NCBI GenBank assembly: GCA_027076325.1
Contig: JALTJZ010000018.1
Coordinates: 133,145-197,144, forward strand
DNA length: 64,000 nucleotides
Reading direction: 5' to 3'
Source: Chromatiales bacterium
Lineage (GTDB): Bacteria > Pseudomonadota > Gammaproteobacteria > UBA6429 > Thiohalophilaceae
The notes below the pieces were generated by a model. The model was not told the DNA's origin. It searched no databases and saw only the letters and a program-made list of their open reading frames with translations. The translations under genes were made by a program, and so were the position numbers. This document shows, piece after piece, positions 31,456 through 41,935 of the stretch (position 1 is the stretch's first letter; every line of letters begins with the position of its first letter).

Positions 31456-32646
31456 ATGACGACACCAGCTTATTTCATGTCCAATTCAATGTCTGACTCA
31501 GCACAAACAACAATACCGAATGATTCTGTTGGTATCGTGAGCCCACAAACACATCACTTCGCACAGGCAATTAAACTGGAATGTGGGATCAGTTTGCCTG
31601 AATTTGATTTGATCTATGAAACCTATGGTGAGTTAAACGCAAAAAAATCTAATGCTATTCTTGTTTGCCATGCACTCAGTGGTGACCAGCACGTTGCCGG
31701 TTACAATTCCGCCGATGAGAAAAAGCCCGGTTGGTGGGATGCCTATATTGGCCCAGGGAAACCCTTTGATACCAATAAATTTTTTATCATCTGCTCGAAT
31801 AATTTAGGTGGTTGCAAAGGTTCAACCGGGCCAATGAGCACCAACCCTAAAACAAACAAACCATATGGCCGCGACTTTCCTATTGTGACAGTTAAAGACT
31901 GGGTTTACAGCCAAACCTTATTAGCTGATGTACTCGGCATTAAAAAATTTGCCGCCGTTATTGGTGGCAGCCTGGGTGGCATGCAGGCATTACAATGGGC
32001 AATTGACTATCCTGAGCGTCTTGCCCATTCTATCGTGATTGCCGCCGCACCCAAATTATCAGCACAGAATATTGGCTTTAATGAAGTGGCTCGGCAGGCT
32101 ATCAGCTCCGATCCCGACTTCCATGACGGCCACTACTACGAACATAATGTTATTCCCCGCCGCGGCATTAAGCTGGCTCGCATGCTCGGGCATATTACTT
32201 ATTTGTCGGATGAGTCCATGCGTGCAAAATTTGGCCGCGAACTCCGTGAAGGTAAAATTAATTTTAACTTTGACACCGAATTTCAGGTAGAAAGCTATTT
32301 ACGTTATCAGGGGGAATCGTTTGTTGATAAGTTTGATGCAAATACTTATTTGCTAATGACCAAGGCACTGGATTATTTTGACCCGGCAAAAGATCACAAC
32401 GATAATTTAGCCACAGCACTCGATAAAACAAAGGCACGTTTTCTGGTTATCGCCTTTACATCAGACTGGCGCTTCGCACCGGAACGCTCACGCGAAATAG
32501 TAAAAGCCTTACTGGATACCAACAAACCTGTTACCTACTCTGAAATTACAGCTCATCATGGACATGATGCCTTCCTTATTCCCAATAAAGATTATCAGGA
32601 TGTTTTATACAGTTATATGAAACATGTAGAGGCTTCAGCAAAATGA
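31456..32646 (+). CDS. metX: Homoserine O-acyltransferase (MetX)
   Basis: 396-residue alpha/beta hydrolase-fold enzyme that activates homoserine for methionine synthesis. The nucleophile is in [12 protein letters not shown], the oxyanion and substrate residues in [12 protein letters not shown] and [12 protein letters not shown], and the catalytic His in [10 protein letters not shown]. In gammaproteobacteria MetX proteins often use succinyl-CoA rather than acetyl-CoA; which applies here is not decided. Alternative in-frame starts at 31477 and 31489 exist. Overlaps metW by 4 bp (ATGA). Confidence 0.94.
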   Translation: MTTPAYFMSNSMSDSAQTTIPNDSVGIVSPQTHHFAQAIKLECGISLPEFDLIYETYGELNAKKSNAILVCHALSGDQHVAGYNSADEKKPGWWDAYIGPGKPFDTNKFFIICSNNLGGCKGSTGPMSTNPKTNKPYGRDFPIVTVKDWVYSQTLLADVLGIKKFAAVIGGSLGGMQALQWAIDYPERLAHSIVIAAAPKLSAQNIGFNEVARQAISSDPDFHDGHYYEHNVIPRRGIKLARMLGHITYLSDESMRAKFGRELREGKINFNFDTEFQVESYLRYQGESFVDKFDANTYLLMTKALDYFDPAKDHNDNLATALDKTKARFLVIAFTSDWRFAPERSREIVKALLDTNKPVTYSEITAHHGHDAFLIPNKDYQDVLYSYMKHVEASAK

Positions 32647-33254
32647 AACCCATACGTGCAGAATTACGAACCATCGCAAGCTGGATTAAACCCGGTAGCC
32701 GTGTGCTGGATTTAGGTTGCGGTAATGGCGAACTATTATCTTACCTGCAGGAAAATTATCAGGTTACCGGCTATGGTATCGAAATTGAACAAAACAATAT
32801 TGTCGCATCAATTCAAAATAATATTAATGTTATTCAGGCCGATATCGAACAGGGATTAACAGGCTTCGAAGATAACTCATTTGATTATGTCATTATGACA
32901 CAAACCCTTCAGGCACTTCGCAACACCGATGAAATCCTGAAAGAAATGTTGCGTGTTGGCCGTGAAGGCATTGTAACTTTCCCCAACTTTGGCCATTGGC
33001 GGAGCCGGCTTAATATTATGCTTGGACATATGCCGGTAACTAAAGCATTGCCTAACACCTGGTACAACACACCCAATATTCATCTTTGTACAATAAAAGA
33101 TTTTGAAGACCTGTGCACAGAAAAAGATTTTAAAATTTTACAACGCAGTATTGTTGACCGACAACATCGCAACCGTACTTTTAATGCTTTCTTACCCAAT
33201 TTATTAGGTGAAATTGCATTGTACCGAATTCAAAAGTCGGTAACTAATCCTTAA
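32643..33254 (+). CDS. metW: MetW, methionine biosynthesis methyltransferase-like protein
   Basis: 203-residue class I SAM-dependent methyltransferase fold: [36 protein letters not shown], then [11 protein letters not shown]. MetW is coupled with metX in proteobacteria and is thought to form a complex with it; its exact reaction is not settled. Ends within the 3' end of the convergent sensor kinase gene (11-bp overlap). Confidence 0.94.
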   Translation: MKPIRAELRTIASWIKPGSRVLDLGCGNGELLSYLQENYQVTGYGIEIEQNNIVASIQNNINVIQADIEQGLTGFEDNSFDYVIMTQTLQALRNTDEILKEMLRVGREGIVTFPNFGHWRSRLNIMLGHMPVTKALPNTWYNTPNIHLCTIKDFEDLCTEKDFKILQRSIVDRQHRNRTFNAFLPNLLGEIALYRIQKSVTNP

Positions 33255-34980
33255 AATTATTCTCTAGCGGTGGCAATGAAAAATAAAAAGTTGCCCCCTT
33301 GTCCACTTCAGCCTGCGCCCAGATTTTGCCATTGTGCCTGACAATAATTCTTTTTGCAGTTGCTAAACCAATACCATTGCCTTCAAAATCCCGTTGATGG
33401 TGCAAACGCTGGAAAGAACCAAATAGTCGCTCGGAATAAGCCATTTCAAAACCGACCCCATTGTCTTTTACAAAAAAGACTCTGTCACCATCCTGTCTTT
33501 CCATACCAATTTCAATACGAGCCTTAGCCTTATTCTTTGTGTATTTCCATGCGTTCCTGATTAAGTTATCAAGCACAACGTACATTAAACTTTTATCTGC
33601 GGTAATCGCCATATTATCCTCAATGATCACCTCAACTTCTCGCTGTGGAAACTCAGCCTGTAGATTAGACATAATCATTATAGCCATTTCTGAAATCGAG
33701 AAATGCTCAAGAAGCAAACCCTTTCGTGTAATCCTTGAAAGTGATAATAATGCATCAATCAATGTGCCCATACGCTGGCTGGCTTTGCAAATACGTTCCA
33801 GATAATCTTTTGCCGCCGCATCAAGTTGTTGGCTATAATCCTCGTTAAGTGCTCTTGAAAAACCATCGAGTGCACGCAGGGGAGCACGCAAATCATGAGA
33901 AACGGAGTAGCTGAATGCCTCTAACTCCTCGGTTAACGCAAGCTGCTGTTTATAGGCAGATGACAGTTCATTTGTTTTTGCGTTTACTTCCTCTTCGATT
34001 ATTCGTTTTTGTTCAGCTAATAATTGATTATGCTCAATATGTGCACGAATAATATACCAGATAAATAAGGTTAAAAATAATCCACTCAGCAACACCGTTA
34101 GCGGCATAAAAAAATTAAATGAAAATAAATTCTTGTTACGTGAGGCCTGGATTTCCAGTTTCTGTTTACCAGGATAAATTACTTTTGATACCTTAAAATT
34201 CGTACTTAATATCGGAGTATGGGAAAGAGTATCACCAGCGGTTATCAAATTACCATCAAGACTCAACCGTAAAGTATTAAAAATTACATCGTCAGCAACA
34301 ATATTCCGAATATTTATTTTATACAAAAGTATACCAAAAGCATCATTTAACCCCTGATTTGCCAAATCATCATAGCCGTTAAACAGAACCTGAACAGCAA
34401 AGAGCCGGTTCTTTTCCTCTAATGCAGGAAGAAACACCAGTGATTTTGAGTTGTAACTAAAACTGTTAATGGCATTCTGTACAACCGAGAAAGTAAGCAA
34501 GTCATGTCCAAACCAGCGAGAGTTCTTTACATTAAAGGGTTCAATGTATTTTATTGGAAATAAAAACCTGTCACTCCTGGATTTTTTAAATATATCTCCA
34601 TGAAAAGGCATAACAACAAACCCTGTATAGCCCTCTTCCTGCATCTTTTTTTCGTACTTTAACCTGTTTTCAGCCTCAACCTTTTCTGCAAAATAAATAA
34701 GTTCAATAAACTTGTTCTGTCGAAGTAATGAACCCGCTAAAAGGTGAAACTCCTCCTCATGCACTTCATCCAGCAAATAAAAAAGTGAATTAAATTCACG
34801 GTTTATCCTGTTGACATTTTCAAAGGCTGACTCTATTTTATTAAAAACCTTACCCACAGATGATTCAAAATAAACATTATCTTTTTCGATCTCATATTTA
34901 AATGTTATAATAGTAACAAAGACACTAAGAATTACTCCCCATGCTATAATTAAACGCTCAGTAGTTAGTGTAATTTTCAT
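33244..34980 (-). CDS. Membrane sensor histidine kinase with large periplasmic domain
   Basis: 578 residues from ATG 34980; the open frame extends to 35100 but would overlap the upstream binding-protein gene by 101 bp. A first membrane helix (LIIAWGVILSVFVTIITF) precedes about 260 periplasmic residues that I cannot assign to a named sensor domain. A second helix (FMPLTVLLSGLFLTLFIWYI) and coiled coil follow, then HisKA (SVSHDLRAPLRALDGFS) and HATPase (N box NLIRNAWKYTKNK, G1 VKDNGVGFEM, G2 GNGIGLATAKRI). The dimerisation domain resembles phytochrome-type kinases. It follows the binding-protein gene by 19 bp, suggesting a ligand-sensing pair. No response regulator is adjacent. Confidence 0.88.
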   Translation of the reverse strand: MKITLTTERLIIAWGVILSVFVTIITFKYEIEKDNVYFESSVGKVFNKIESAFENVNRINREFNSLFYLLDEVHEEEFHLLAGSLLRQNKFIELIYFAEKVEAENRLKYEKKMQEEGYTGFVVMPFHGDIFKKSRSDRFLFPIKYIEPFNVKNSRWFGHDLLTFSVVQNAINSFSYNSKSLVFLPALEEKNRLFAVQVLFNGYDDLANQGLNDAFGILLYKINIRNIVADDVIFNTLRLSLDGNLITAGDTLSHTPILSTNFKVSKVIYPGKQKLEIQASRNKNLFSFNFFMPLTVLLSGLFLTLFIWYIIRAHIEHNQLLAEQKRIIEEEVNAKTNELSSAYKQQLALTEELEAFSYSVSHDLRAPLRALDGFSRALNEDYSQQLDAAAKDYLERICKASQRMGTLIDALLSLSRITRKGLLLEHFSISEMAIMIMSNLQAEFPQREVEVIIEDNMAITADKSLMYVVLDNLIRNAWKYTKNKAKARIEIGMERQDGDRVFFVKDNGVGFEMAYSERLFGSFQRLHHQRDFEGNGIGLATAKRIIVRHNGKIWAQAEVDKGATFYFSLPPLENNFKD

Positions 34981-34999
34981 AAAATGACTGGAATTGGTG

Positions 35000-35977
35000 T
35001 CACTGATATTCAGAGTTACTATCCCATTTAATTGATGTTCGTCTTTTGGTATTTGTATCCAGATTAATTCTGGCCTTTTGCAATAATGTGGTATTAGCAA
35101 ACATATCCCATTCTTTATTAACTGTTACTGGAATATCACTGACAGGCGTACCGGATAAAACTTCAATGGCAACTTCTGCAGCCCACCGCCCCTGTTCTTC
35201 AGCACTTTTAGTGATTGAAAACATAACGTAAGGCATCATAAATTTATAGTAACTCACTGTAAACTTTCTGCTTTTTTCCTTAACTATTTTTATCGCACGT
35301 TCGCTGTCCCAGTCATTAATCCCTGCATAATTATTAACAATAATAAAGTCAGCTTTTTGTGCATCAATATACGCAGCCTCCCATGCTCGCATATTTTTTA
35401 CAAATTTTGGCGTTAAACTGATACCTCTAGCCTGGTATACCTTATAATAACGTGCGTAATCCTTTCGTTCAGTAATCACATCAGCAGATATATATACCCC
35501 GGACTTAGCATGCTTTACTGTTTTTTTAATTATTTTTAATAAAGGGATAATTGGACCAACCTCAACCATTCCCGTTACATTTTTATAAGGAAACCCATAA
35601 GCTTCTGCTGTCCAGTTAATACCAGAGAATATAAATGGAAGAACCGCGTTTTTATATTGTGTAACAACATACTTTGCTGCATTGTCGTCCGTTGTAATAA
35701 CAATATCCGGTTTAAATTGAGATATTAACTGCTTAACTTGTTGTGCTTTTACTTTTGCGTATGCGGTAGACGAATTTCTCTTTGTGTCCATGAAAAACTT
35801 TTTTAGCTCACAATGCCCTGTTAAGACCCTTTCAACCTCACGCTCGATGCCATCATTCCATGCATAACCATTATGATAGGACATTACCAATAAACATTTT
35901 TTAGCAATTTCTGCATTAGCTGGCAACAGGAAAAACCCTGCCAGTAAAAATAAGAATAATCTTAACACCCGATTCAT
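35000..35977 (-). CDS. Periplasmic ABC-type substrate-binding protein
   Basis: 325 residues with a signal peptide (RLFLFLLAGFFLLPANA). The mature part resembles the ABC sugar/tryptophan-type binding family (PF04392-like): VMSYHNGYAWNDGIEREVE, KPDIVITTDDNAAKYVV, and FIFSGINWTAEAYGFP. No ABC permease or ATPase is near; instead a sensor kinase follows directly, so the protein probably presents a ligand to that kinase. The ligand is unknown. Confidence 0.8.
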   Translation of the reverse strand: MNRVLRLFLFLLAGFFLLPANAEIAKKCLLVMSYHNGYAWNDGIEREVERVLTGHCELKKFFMDTKRNSSTAYAKVKAQQVKQLISQFKPDIVITTDDNAAKYVVTQYKNAVLPFIFSGINWTAEAYGFPYKNVTGMVEVGPIIPLLKIIKKTVKHAKSGVYISADVITERKDYARYYKVYQARGISLTPKFVKNMRAWEAAYIDAQKADFIIVNNYAGINDWDSERAIKIVKEKSRKFTVSYYKFMMPYVMFSITKSAEEQGRWAAEVAIEVLSGTPVSDIPVTVNKEWDMFANTTLLQKARINLDTNTKRRTSIKWDSNSEYQ

Positions 35978-36075
35978 ATTAAAACTCTGTTACATAAGAA
36001 ATAATATAGCGTTGTTATTAAATAAAATATACCTGCCTCACTGTAACCATAGCATACAATACTTTAAATCTAATA

Positions 36076-36771
36076 TTATACAAGCACGATTAATATCTGA
36101 TACACACCAAAACTAATAACCAGTAATGCTGCAAGCACCCTTACAATTGATAACTGCATAAAATGTTTTAGCATTGTTGCAAAAAGCCCCATTGCCAGCA
36201 AACTGGGTAGCGTACCAAGACCAAAACTAAGCATAAGCAGCCCACCTTTTACTGCACTACCACTGCTTAAACTCCAGATTAAAACACTATAGACCAACCC
36301 GCAGGGCAACCACCCCCAGAGTAAACCGGCAACAAAGGCCTGTTTTATATTTTTTATTGGTACAAACTTTCTTGCATAAGGCTCGATTAACCGCCAAAGG
36401 TTATTTCCTGTCCGTTCCAGATAACCCAGACCCCGCCACCAGTTCGCAAGATACAACCCCAACGCAACAAGAAACACACCGGCCACTACTTTTAAAACCA
36501 GTTGTGCCTGGTTAAATGCAACCAGCTCAGTCAACCACGCACCGAGACCACCAAAAACAAGGCCTGCGATAGAATAACTGGTAATACGTGCAAAGTTATA
36601 ACTTAATAAATACGGGAATAAAACGGTAGTACTATCAGAAAAAGAGGTTTTTCCATTGCGTTGCACACCTAAAGTGAGGGCGCTCATAATACCACCACAC
36701 ATACCAACACAGTGCACCCCGCCTAATAAACCAACAAGAAAAGCGCCTAAGTATGTTTGTGCTTCGAGCAT
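36076..36771 (-). CDS. Sulfite exporter TauE/SafE-like (DsbD_2) membrane protein
   Basis: 231 residues, about six membrane helices. The N terminus GAFLVGLLGGVHCVGMCGGI has two Cys in a H-C-x-G-M-C pattern typical of the DsbD/CcdA-related SafE-type family, and LLWGWLPCGLVYSVLI has a third Cys region. These proteins are commonly found beside cbb3 oxidase or copper genes, which are not here; function is therefore open (thiol redox, metal handling or anion export). The gene follows the AmpG-type gene by 11 bp, so they are probably co-transcribed. Confidence 0.85.
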   Translation of the reverse strand: MLEAQTYLGAFLVGLLGGVHCVGMCGGIMSALTLGVQRNGKTSFSDSTTVLFPYLLSYNFARITSYSIAGLVFGGLGAWLTELVAFNQAQLVLKVVAGVFLVALGLYLANWWRGLGYLERTGNNLWRLIEPYARKFVPIKNIKQAFVAGLLWGWLPCGLVYSVLIWSLSSGSAVKGGLLMLSFGLGTLPSLLAMGLFATMLKHFMQLSIVRVLAALLVISFGVYQILIVLV

Positions 36772-36782
36772 TTTTATCTTTT

Positions 36783-38153
36783 TTATTTACTATTTTTTTG
36801 GCTACGGTACATAAACCAGAGTACCATCAGAATAGCCGGTATTCCCAAACTGGCTGTATAGGTAAAAAAGTAAGCATAACCCGCACTGTCGACGACAATA
36901 CCTGAGAAACCCGATATGACTTTTGCGGGCAGGGTCATAATCGAACTAAAAAGTGCGTACTGTGTTGCAGTGTAAGCCGTGTTCGTTAAACTGGACAAAT
37001 AAGCAATAAAAGTAGAACTTGCAAACCCACCGCTAAAATTATCGGCGCTAACTATAATAGTAAACCAGGTTAAGTCATGCCCTTTACTAACCATCACAAC
37101 AAACAGCAGGTTAGTAATGGCAACCATAAGGGCTCCCAATAACATTGGGCGCAGAATGTCATAGCGCACAACAATAACGCCACCGATAAGTGCACCAGCT
37201 AATGTCATAAACAAACCATAAATTTTTGTTACATTGGCTACTTCAATTTTACTGAATCCCATGTCTGAATAAAATGGATTTGCCATAATTGCCAGAGTAA
37301 TATCGCTGATACGATACAGACCAATAAATAATAAAATGCCAATCGCAAACTTGCCATTACGTTGAAAGAAATCAGCAAATGGACAAACAATTGCACCAAT
37401 GATCCAGGCAACCACTTTATTCGGCTTATGATTATTTTTCAGATAATCAATAACGCGCTGTTCGTTTGCAATGGTTTGCTGGCTAACCACCCGCTCAGGT
37501 TCGCTTATCAATAAAGCCGTTGCAATGCCAACAAAAACAAAAGCCGCCATCGCCATATACGCAATCTGCCATGTATATAATTCGGCTATATATAAAGCAG
37601 CCGCACTACCAACCAGGCTGGCACCAACACGCCAACCGGCCTGATAAGCCCCCGCCATCGCAGCCTGATATTCTACTTTCATTGCCTCAATTCGATAGGC
37701 ATCAATCACAATATCCTGTGTTGCAGAACTAAATGCTATCCAGACTGCAACCAGTGCCACGGCGGTTAAAGATTCACGAGGAGACAACGTAGATAAAACG
37801 AAAAGCCCTACGGCAATGCTAGTCATCGCAACCAGCATCCAGCTACGGCGATGCCCAAACATGGATTCCAGCACAGGCAGGTTAACCCGATCAATGATCG
37901 GCGCCCAAAAGAACTTAATTGAGTAGGTCAGCCCAACCCAGGCAAAAAAACCGATCATGGACTTTGATACGCCTTCGTCAGACAACCAGAAGGTCAACGT
38001 TGAAAATACAAGTAAAAAGGGTAACCCTGCCGAAAAGCCCAAAAAGAACATTGCCAACACACGCGGCTTCAAATAAACCGAAAAAGCCTCACCCCAGCTA
38101 TGCCGTGGCTTACTATATAATAAGGAGGTGTTTGTTTTATTCATTATTTTCAC
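36783..38153 (-). CDS. ampG: AmpG-family MFS permease
   Basis: 456 residues with about 12 or more membrane helices. Typical AmpG segments: LAMFFLGFSAGLPFLLVFST, WVGLTYSIKFFWAPIIDR, and SSATQDIVIDAYRIE. AmpG imports muropeptides for peptidoglycan recycling. ATG 38153 has an AAGGTG site a few bases upstream; the ATG at 38144 is an alternative. No ampC/ampD is adjacent. Confidence 0.9.
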   Translation of the reverse strand: MKIMNKTNTSLLYSKPRHSWGEAFSVYLKPRVLAMFFLGFSAGLPFLLVFSTLTFWLSDEGVSKSMIGFFAWVGLTYSIKFFWAPIIDRVNLPVLESMFGHRRSWMLVAMTSIAVGLFVLSTLSPRESLTAVALVAVWIAFSSATQDIVIDAYRIEAMKVEYQAAMAGAYQAGWRVGASLVGSAAALYIAELYTWQIAYMAMAAFVFVGIATALLISEPERVVSQQTIANEQRVIDYLKNNHKPNKVVAWIIGAIVCPFADFFQRNGKFAIGILLFIGLYRISDITLAIMANPFYSDMGFSKIEVANVTKIYGLFMTLAGALIGGVIVVRYDILRPMLLGALMVAITNLLFVVMVSKGHDLTWFTIIVSADNFSGGFASSTFIAYLSSLTNTAYTATQYALFSSIMTLPAKVISGFSGIVVDSAGYAYFFTYTASLGIPAILMVLWFMYRSQKNSK

Positions 38154-38315
38154 CTTAGAAGATGCTGCAACTCTACCACAAATCTGCTTTTTCTGGTTTT
38201 TTCAGCCTAATTTATCTATCTCACCCTATTTGGCCTAAATTTATTTATATTTTGCCTTCCGCTGGCCGATAAAGAGCTATGGATTACTCACTTAAAACTA
38301 TCCTTAGGATCGGCA

Positions 38316-39551
38316 ATGGTTGATATTAAATATTTGCTAAAATTTGATGATTTCAAAGATCTTGATGATGCTGCTCTGGTATATATTTCAGAAAAAGCAG
38401 AGGCCACAACCTACCCCGTTAATGAGCGTATTATTGCAGAAAAAGAATCAAGTAATATCTTATATCTGGTTCACGGTGCGTTTGATATACAAACAAGCGG
38501 CGGGGTAAACCAGTCAATGAGTGCCGAATCTGAAAGGGCTCAACACCCCGTATTTAGCAGCAATGCGCCGGGGCTGTATGCACGTTGCATCCTGCCCACT
38601 GAGATCATCCGAATCAAAAAAGATATTATCGAGAAATACGGAATACGGCATAATCGTGATAAAGATAATCTGGATTACGATAATCTCGAAACGGTCGTTG
38701 CAGGTGATACTAACGTAAAATTAATTTACGAAATTACCCAGTTATTTAAAAGTAATGCCATCACCCTGCCAAGCCTTCCCGAAATTGCGCTGTACATTAA
38801 TTCTGAATTAAATAATGAGAACCTTGGTACTAAAAAGCTGGCTCAGATTGTTCAGATGGATCCGATTATTGCAGCAAGGATTGTTCAGGTTGCCAATAGT
38901 GCATTATACGGGGGCAACAATAATAGTGACTCCATACAAAATGCAATTACCCAAATTGGCCTGGAAAGTATTCGCAATATTGTTATGGGCGTTGTACTAA
39001 GAGATTTGTTTATGCCCAATACCGAGCTGGTGGTGCATAAAATGACACAGTTTTATGAAAACAGCATTCGTACCGGTGTTATTTGCTACGAACTTGCAAA
39101 ACAAATTCCTGAATTTAACCCCGAGCGTGCCTTTTTATTTGGCTTGTTGCACGATATTGGTGTGATTCCAATACTGGTTGCTGTCGATGCCCACGCCGAA
39201 CTCGCGCATAAAGCAGGTAACCTCGAAATGGTTCTATCGCAACTTAAAAGCCATATCGGGGGCATGATCCTGCAACAGTGGAAATTTGATAACGAACTTG
39301 TCAACAATGCCCGGGAAGCTTATAACTGGGAGCGTGATGTCGATAAGGCAGATTACTGCGATTTAGTACAGGTTGCCCTTAAGCATTCACACCTGCTCGG
39401 TGGAGAGAAAATCGATGGCCCGGATCTCTGTGATCTGCCTGCTTTCAAAAGGCTGGGACTGGAAGAACTAAATCTTATCGATAATATCACCGTACTTAAA
39501 GAAATAAGCATGCGTGTTACCGAGCTAATTAAAATGATATGCAAAGCATAG
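38316..39551 (+). CDS. HDOD-domain signalling protein with N-terminal cNMP-like fold
   Basis: 411 residues. The first about 130 residues look like a degenerate cyclic-nucleotide-binding domain (ERIIAEKESSNILYLVHGAF), lacking the FGE-R phosphate cassette. Residues about 145-350 form an HDOD domain (LPSLPEIALYINSELNN, ARIVQVANSALYGG, FGLLHDIGVIPILV), a catalytically inactive relative of HD phosphohydrolases used in signalling. No enzymatic output domain. It is one of two HDOD genes in the window. Confidence 0.85.
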   Translation: MVDIKYLLKFDDFKDLDDAALVYISEKAEATTYPVNERIIAEKESSNILYLVHGAFDIQTSGGVNQSMSAESERAQHPVFSSNAPGLYARCILPTEIIRIKKDIIEKYGIRHNRDKDNLDYDNLETVVAGDTNVKLIYEITQLFKSNAITLPSLPEIALYINSELNNENLGTKKLAQIVQMDPIIAARIVQVANSALYGGNNNSDSIQNAITQIGLESIRNIVMGVVLRDLFMPNTELVVHKMTQFYENSIRTGVICYELAKQIPEFNPERAFLFGLLHDIGVIPILVAVDAHAELAHKAGNLEMVLSQLKSHIGGMILQQWKFDNELVNNAREAYNWERDVDKADYCDLVQVALKHSHLLGGEKIDGPDLCDLPAFKRLGLEELNLIDNITVLKEISMRVTELIKMICKA

Positions 39552-39622
39552 TATCCGTTATATAAACACTTACGCTAATGTTGCTTTCGATATTATTTTA
39601 AGTGTGTACAAAATAAACTGTA

Positions 39623-40390
39623 TTAAAGATCATAATCAACCGTTAACGGCGCATGATCCGAAAACCAGCTATCTTTATACACACTGGCACTTTTAACTTT
39701 GTCTTTCAAACTTTTGGAAATAACCTGATAATCAATACGCCATCCCACATTATTGGCACGCGCATTACCCCGATTTGACCACCAGGTGTATTCCCCCGCA
39801 TTCGGGTTAACCACACGGAAAGCATCGACATAACCAACCTCATCAAATAACCTGTCACACCAGGCATGTTCCTCGGGTGTACAACCGGAATTTTTCTGAT
39901 TACTTTTCCAGTTTTTAATATCTATTTCCTTATGTACAGTATTAAAGTCACCACAAATAATATAGTCACGATGTTTGCGTTTTTTGGCTATCAGATCTTG
40001 CAGCAATAAGTCCATAAATTTCAGCTTGTTCGCATGCCGCTCTTCACTCGATGAACCGGATGGTAGATACAACGAAGCCACACTGAGTTTGCCAAAATCA
40101 GCCTGAATATAACGCCCTTCCGTATCGGCATGCGGCCAGCCTAAACCTTTAATCACCTTGTCCGGTTCCTGTTTTGCATAAATAGCCGTACCACTGTAGC
40201 CCTTTTTTTCAGCATCGAAAAAATAACGGTGATAGCCTTTTGGTTTGAAAATATCATCACTCAACTGGTCGATTTGTGCTTTGGTTTCCTGAATACAAAC
40301 TACATCGGCATTTTGTTTTTTCATCCAGTCGAAAAAACCTTTCTTTGCCGCGGCACGTATGCCGTTTAAATTCGCACTGATCACTCTCAT
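39623..40390 (-). CDS. xth: Exodeoxyribonuclease III
   Basis: 255 residues, AP endonuclease/exonuclease family. SANLNGIRAAAKKGFFDW, CIQETKAQIDQL, ICGDFNTVHKEIDI, NRGNARANNVGWRIDY, and catalytic SDHAPLTVDYDL at the C terminus. Divergent from pyrE, as is frequent in gammaproteobacteria. Confidence 0.96.
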   Translation of the reverse strand: MRVISANLNGIRAAAKKGFFDWMKKQNADVVCIQETKAQIDQLSDDIFKPKGYHRYFFDAEKKGYSGTAIYAKQEPDKVIKGLGWPHADTEGRYIQADFGKLSVASLYLPSGSSSEERHANKLKFMDLLLQDLIAKKRKHRDYIICGDFNTVHKEIDIKNWKSNQKNSGCTPEEHAWCDRLFDEVGYVDAFRVVNPNAGEYTWWSNRGNARANNVGWRIDYQVISKSLKDKVKSASVYKDSWFSDHAPLTVDYDL

Positions 40391-40497
40391 TGTCTAATTT
40401 TTCCTGTTCATCATTAGCACAGAAATTGCGCCAATATTTTTAATAATTCGCTATAATACACCACTTCAGACATCTATCGAATTAAAGAGCAACCATT

Positions 40498-41142
40498 ATG
40501 CAGGATTATCAACAGGAATTTATCGAATTTGCACTTTCAAGCAATGTACTGCGCTTTGGCGAATTCACATTAAAGTCTGGCCGGGTCAGCCCCTATTTTT
40601 TTAATGCCGGTTTATTTAACACCGGCGAAGCACTTGCAAAATTAGGCCAGTATTATGCACAGGCACTTAAAGACAGTACTATTCAGTTCGATATTTTATT
40701 TGGCCCCGCTTACAAAGGCATTCCACTGGCAAGCAGTTGTGCCATATCACTCGCCACACAACACAATATGAATGTACCGTACAGCTTTAACCGTAAAGAA
40801 GCCAAAGACCACGGCGAAGGGGGTAATATTGTTGGTGCTGCACTCAAAGGTAATATCCTTATTATTGATGACGTCATTACCGCCGGTACTGCAATCCGCG
40901 AAGCAATGGATATTATCTCCAATGCCGGTGCTCAGGCTGCCGGTGTTTTAATTGCACTGGACAGACAGGAAAAAGGCAAAGCCGAACTATCCGCCATTCA
41001 GGAAGTCGAGCAGCAGTATAATATTCCGGTCATCAGTATTATCAAACTGGCAGACTTAGTTGAATATATAAAAGATAAACCTGAATATTCACAATACCTA
41101 CCCGATGTTGAAGCCTATCGTGAACAATATGGTATTGGCTAG
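40498..41142 (+). CDS. pyrE: Orotate phosphoribosyltransferase
   Basis: 214 residues, converts orotate and PRPP to [46 protein letters not shown] and the PRPP loop [18 protein letters not shown] are intact. A -10-like TATAAT is at 40452-40457, about 40 bp ahead of the ATG. This is the second pyrimidine locus in the window, 35 kb from pyrRBC'. Confidence 0.97.
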   Translation: MQDYQQEFIEFALSSNVLRFGEFTLKSGRVSPYFFNAGLFNTGEALAKLGQYYAQALKDSTIQFDILFGPAYKGIPLASSCAISLATQHNMNVPYSFNRKEAKDHGEGGNIVGAALKGNILIIDDVITAGTAIREAMDIISNAGAQAAGVLIALDRQEKGKAELSAIQEVEQQYNIPVISIIKLADLVEYIKDKPEYSQYLPDVEAYREQYGIG

Positions 41143-41163
41143 CTGAGATACACAACAACAAGC

Positions 41164-41185
41164 CTCCAACCATCCTCTGTTGGAG
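41164..41185 (+). terminator. Possible hairpin terminator after pyrE
   Basis: CTCCAAC-CATCCTCT-GTTGGAG: perfect 7-bp stem with an 8-nt loop, 22 bp after the pyrE stop. The T tract is weak, so it may be a partial terminator before the YtoQ-like gene. Confidence 0.4.
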
Positions 41186-41221
41186 TTCATACTCTATTAA
41201 CATTTAATTATTGGAAACAAC

Positions 41222-41662
41222 ATGAGTTTAACCGTTTACCTTTCAGGCGAAATACACACCAACTGGCGCGATGACATTATTCAGGGCGCCAGTGATAAAA
41301 ATCTTAATATTAACTTTACCTCCGCCATAACCAATCATGAAGCCAGTGATGCGGCCGGTGATGTTTTAGGTAAAGAAAACAACGCTTTCTGGCGCGATCA
41401 TAAGTCTGCAAAAGTAAATGCAATCCGCACAAGAACACACATTGAAAATTGTGATTTAATGATTGTGCGCTTCGGTGATAAATACAAACAATGGAATGCC
41501 GCCTTTGATGCGGGTTACTGTGCTGCACTGGCCACACCTTACATCACACTTCATGCTGAAGATATTATCCACCCGTTAAAAGAAGTGGATGCCGCTGCAC
41601 TTGCATGGGCAACCACCACCGAACAGGTTATCGAAATACTTCAGTATGTTTGTAAACAATAA
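41222..41662 (+). CDS. YtoQ-family protein
   Basis: 146 residues; begins MSLTVYLSGEIHTNWRDDI and contains NHEASDAAGDVLG, ENCDLMIVRFGDKYKQWNAA and a C-terminal helical part, matching the YtoQ family whose function is unknown (nucleoside deoxyribosyltransferase-like fold suspected). Starts 79 bp after pyrE with a GGAAA site, and is followed after 14 bp by a DUF2007 gene. Confidence 0.85.
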   Translation: MSLTVYLSGEIHTNWRDDIIQGASDKNLNINFTSAITNHEASDAAGDVLGKENNAFWRDHKSAKVNAIRTRTHIENCDLMIVRFGDKYKQWNAAFDAGYCAALATPYITLHAEDIIHPLKEVDAAALAWATTTEQVIEILQYVCKQ

Positions 41663-41676
41663 CAAAACCACTTCAA

Positions 41677-41889
41677 ATGAGAAAAGTCTACAGTGCAAAG
41701 GATATTACCGAGGCACAAATTGTAAAAGGATTACTGGAAGCCAACGATATTAAAGCTTATGTGAATGGCTTTTATCTTCAAGGTGGTATTGGTGAGCTAG
41801 CACCCGCTGATTTTGCGAGTGTATCAGTAGAAAAGGATAAAGTGGACGCTGCTTTAAATATTATAAGCGCTTATGAAAAAAATATTTAG
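41677..41889 (+). CDS. DUF2007-type small signal-transducing protein
   Basis: 70 residues: MRKVYSAKDITEAQIVKGLL, then EANDIKAYV and a short acidic/hydrophobic tail, matching DUF2007 (putative PII-like fold) proteins. Function not established. Probably in one unit with the YtoQ-like gene. Confidence 0.85.
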   Translation: MRKVYSAKDITEAQIVKGLLEANDIKAYVNGFYLQGGIGELAPADFASVSVEKDKVDAALNIISAYEKNI

Positions 41890-41935
41890 CCTCAACGACA
41901 CGGCATAAAGCCTGCCATGGTAGTTTATCTACTGG

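Noticed and set aside
35001-35100. N-terminal extension of the sensor kinase (40 residues)
   Set aside because: It would overlap the preceding binding-protein gene by about 100 bp; the ATG at 34980 places the first membrane helix right at the N terminus.
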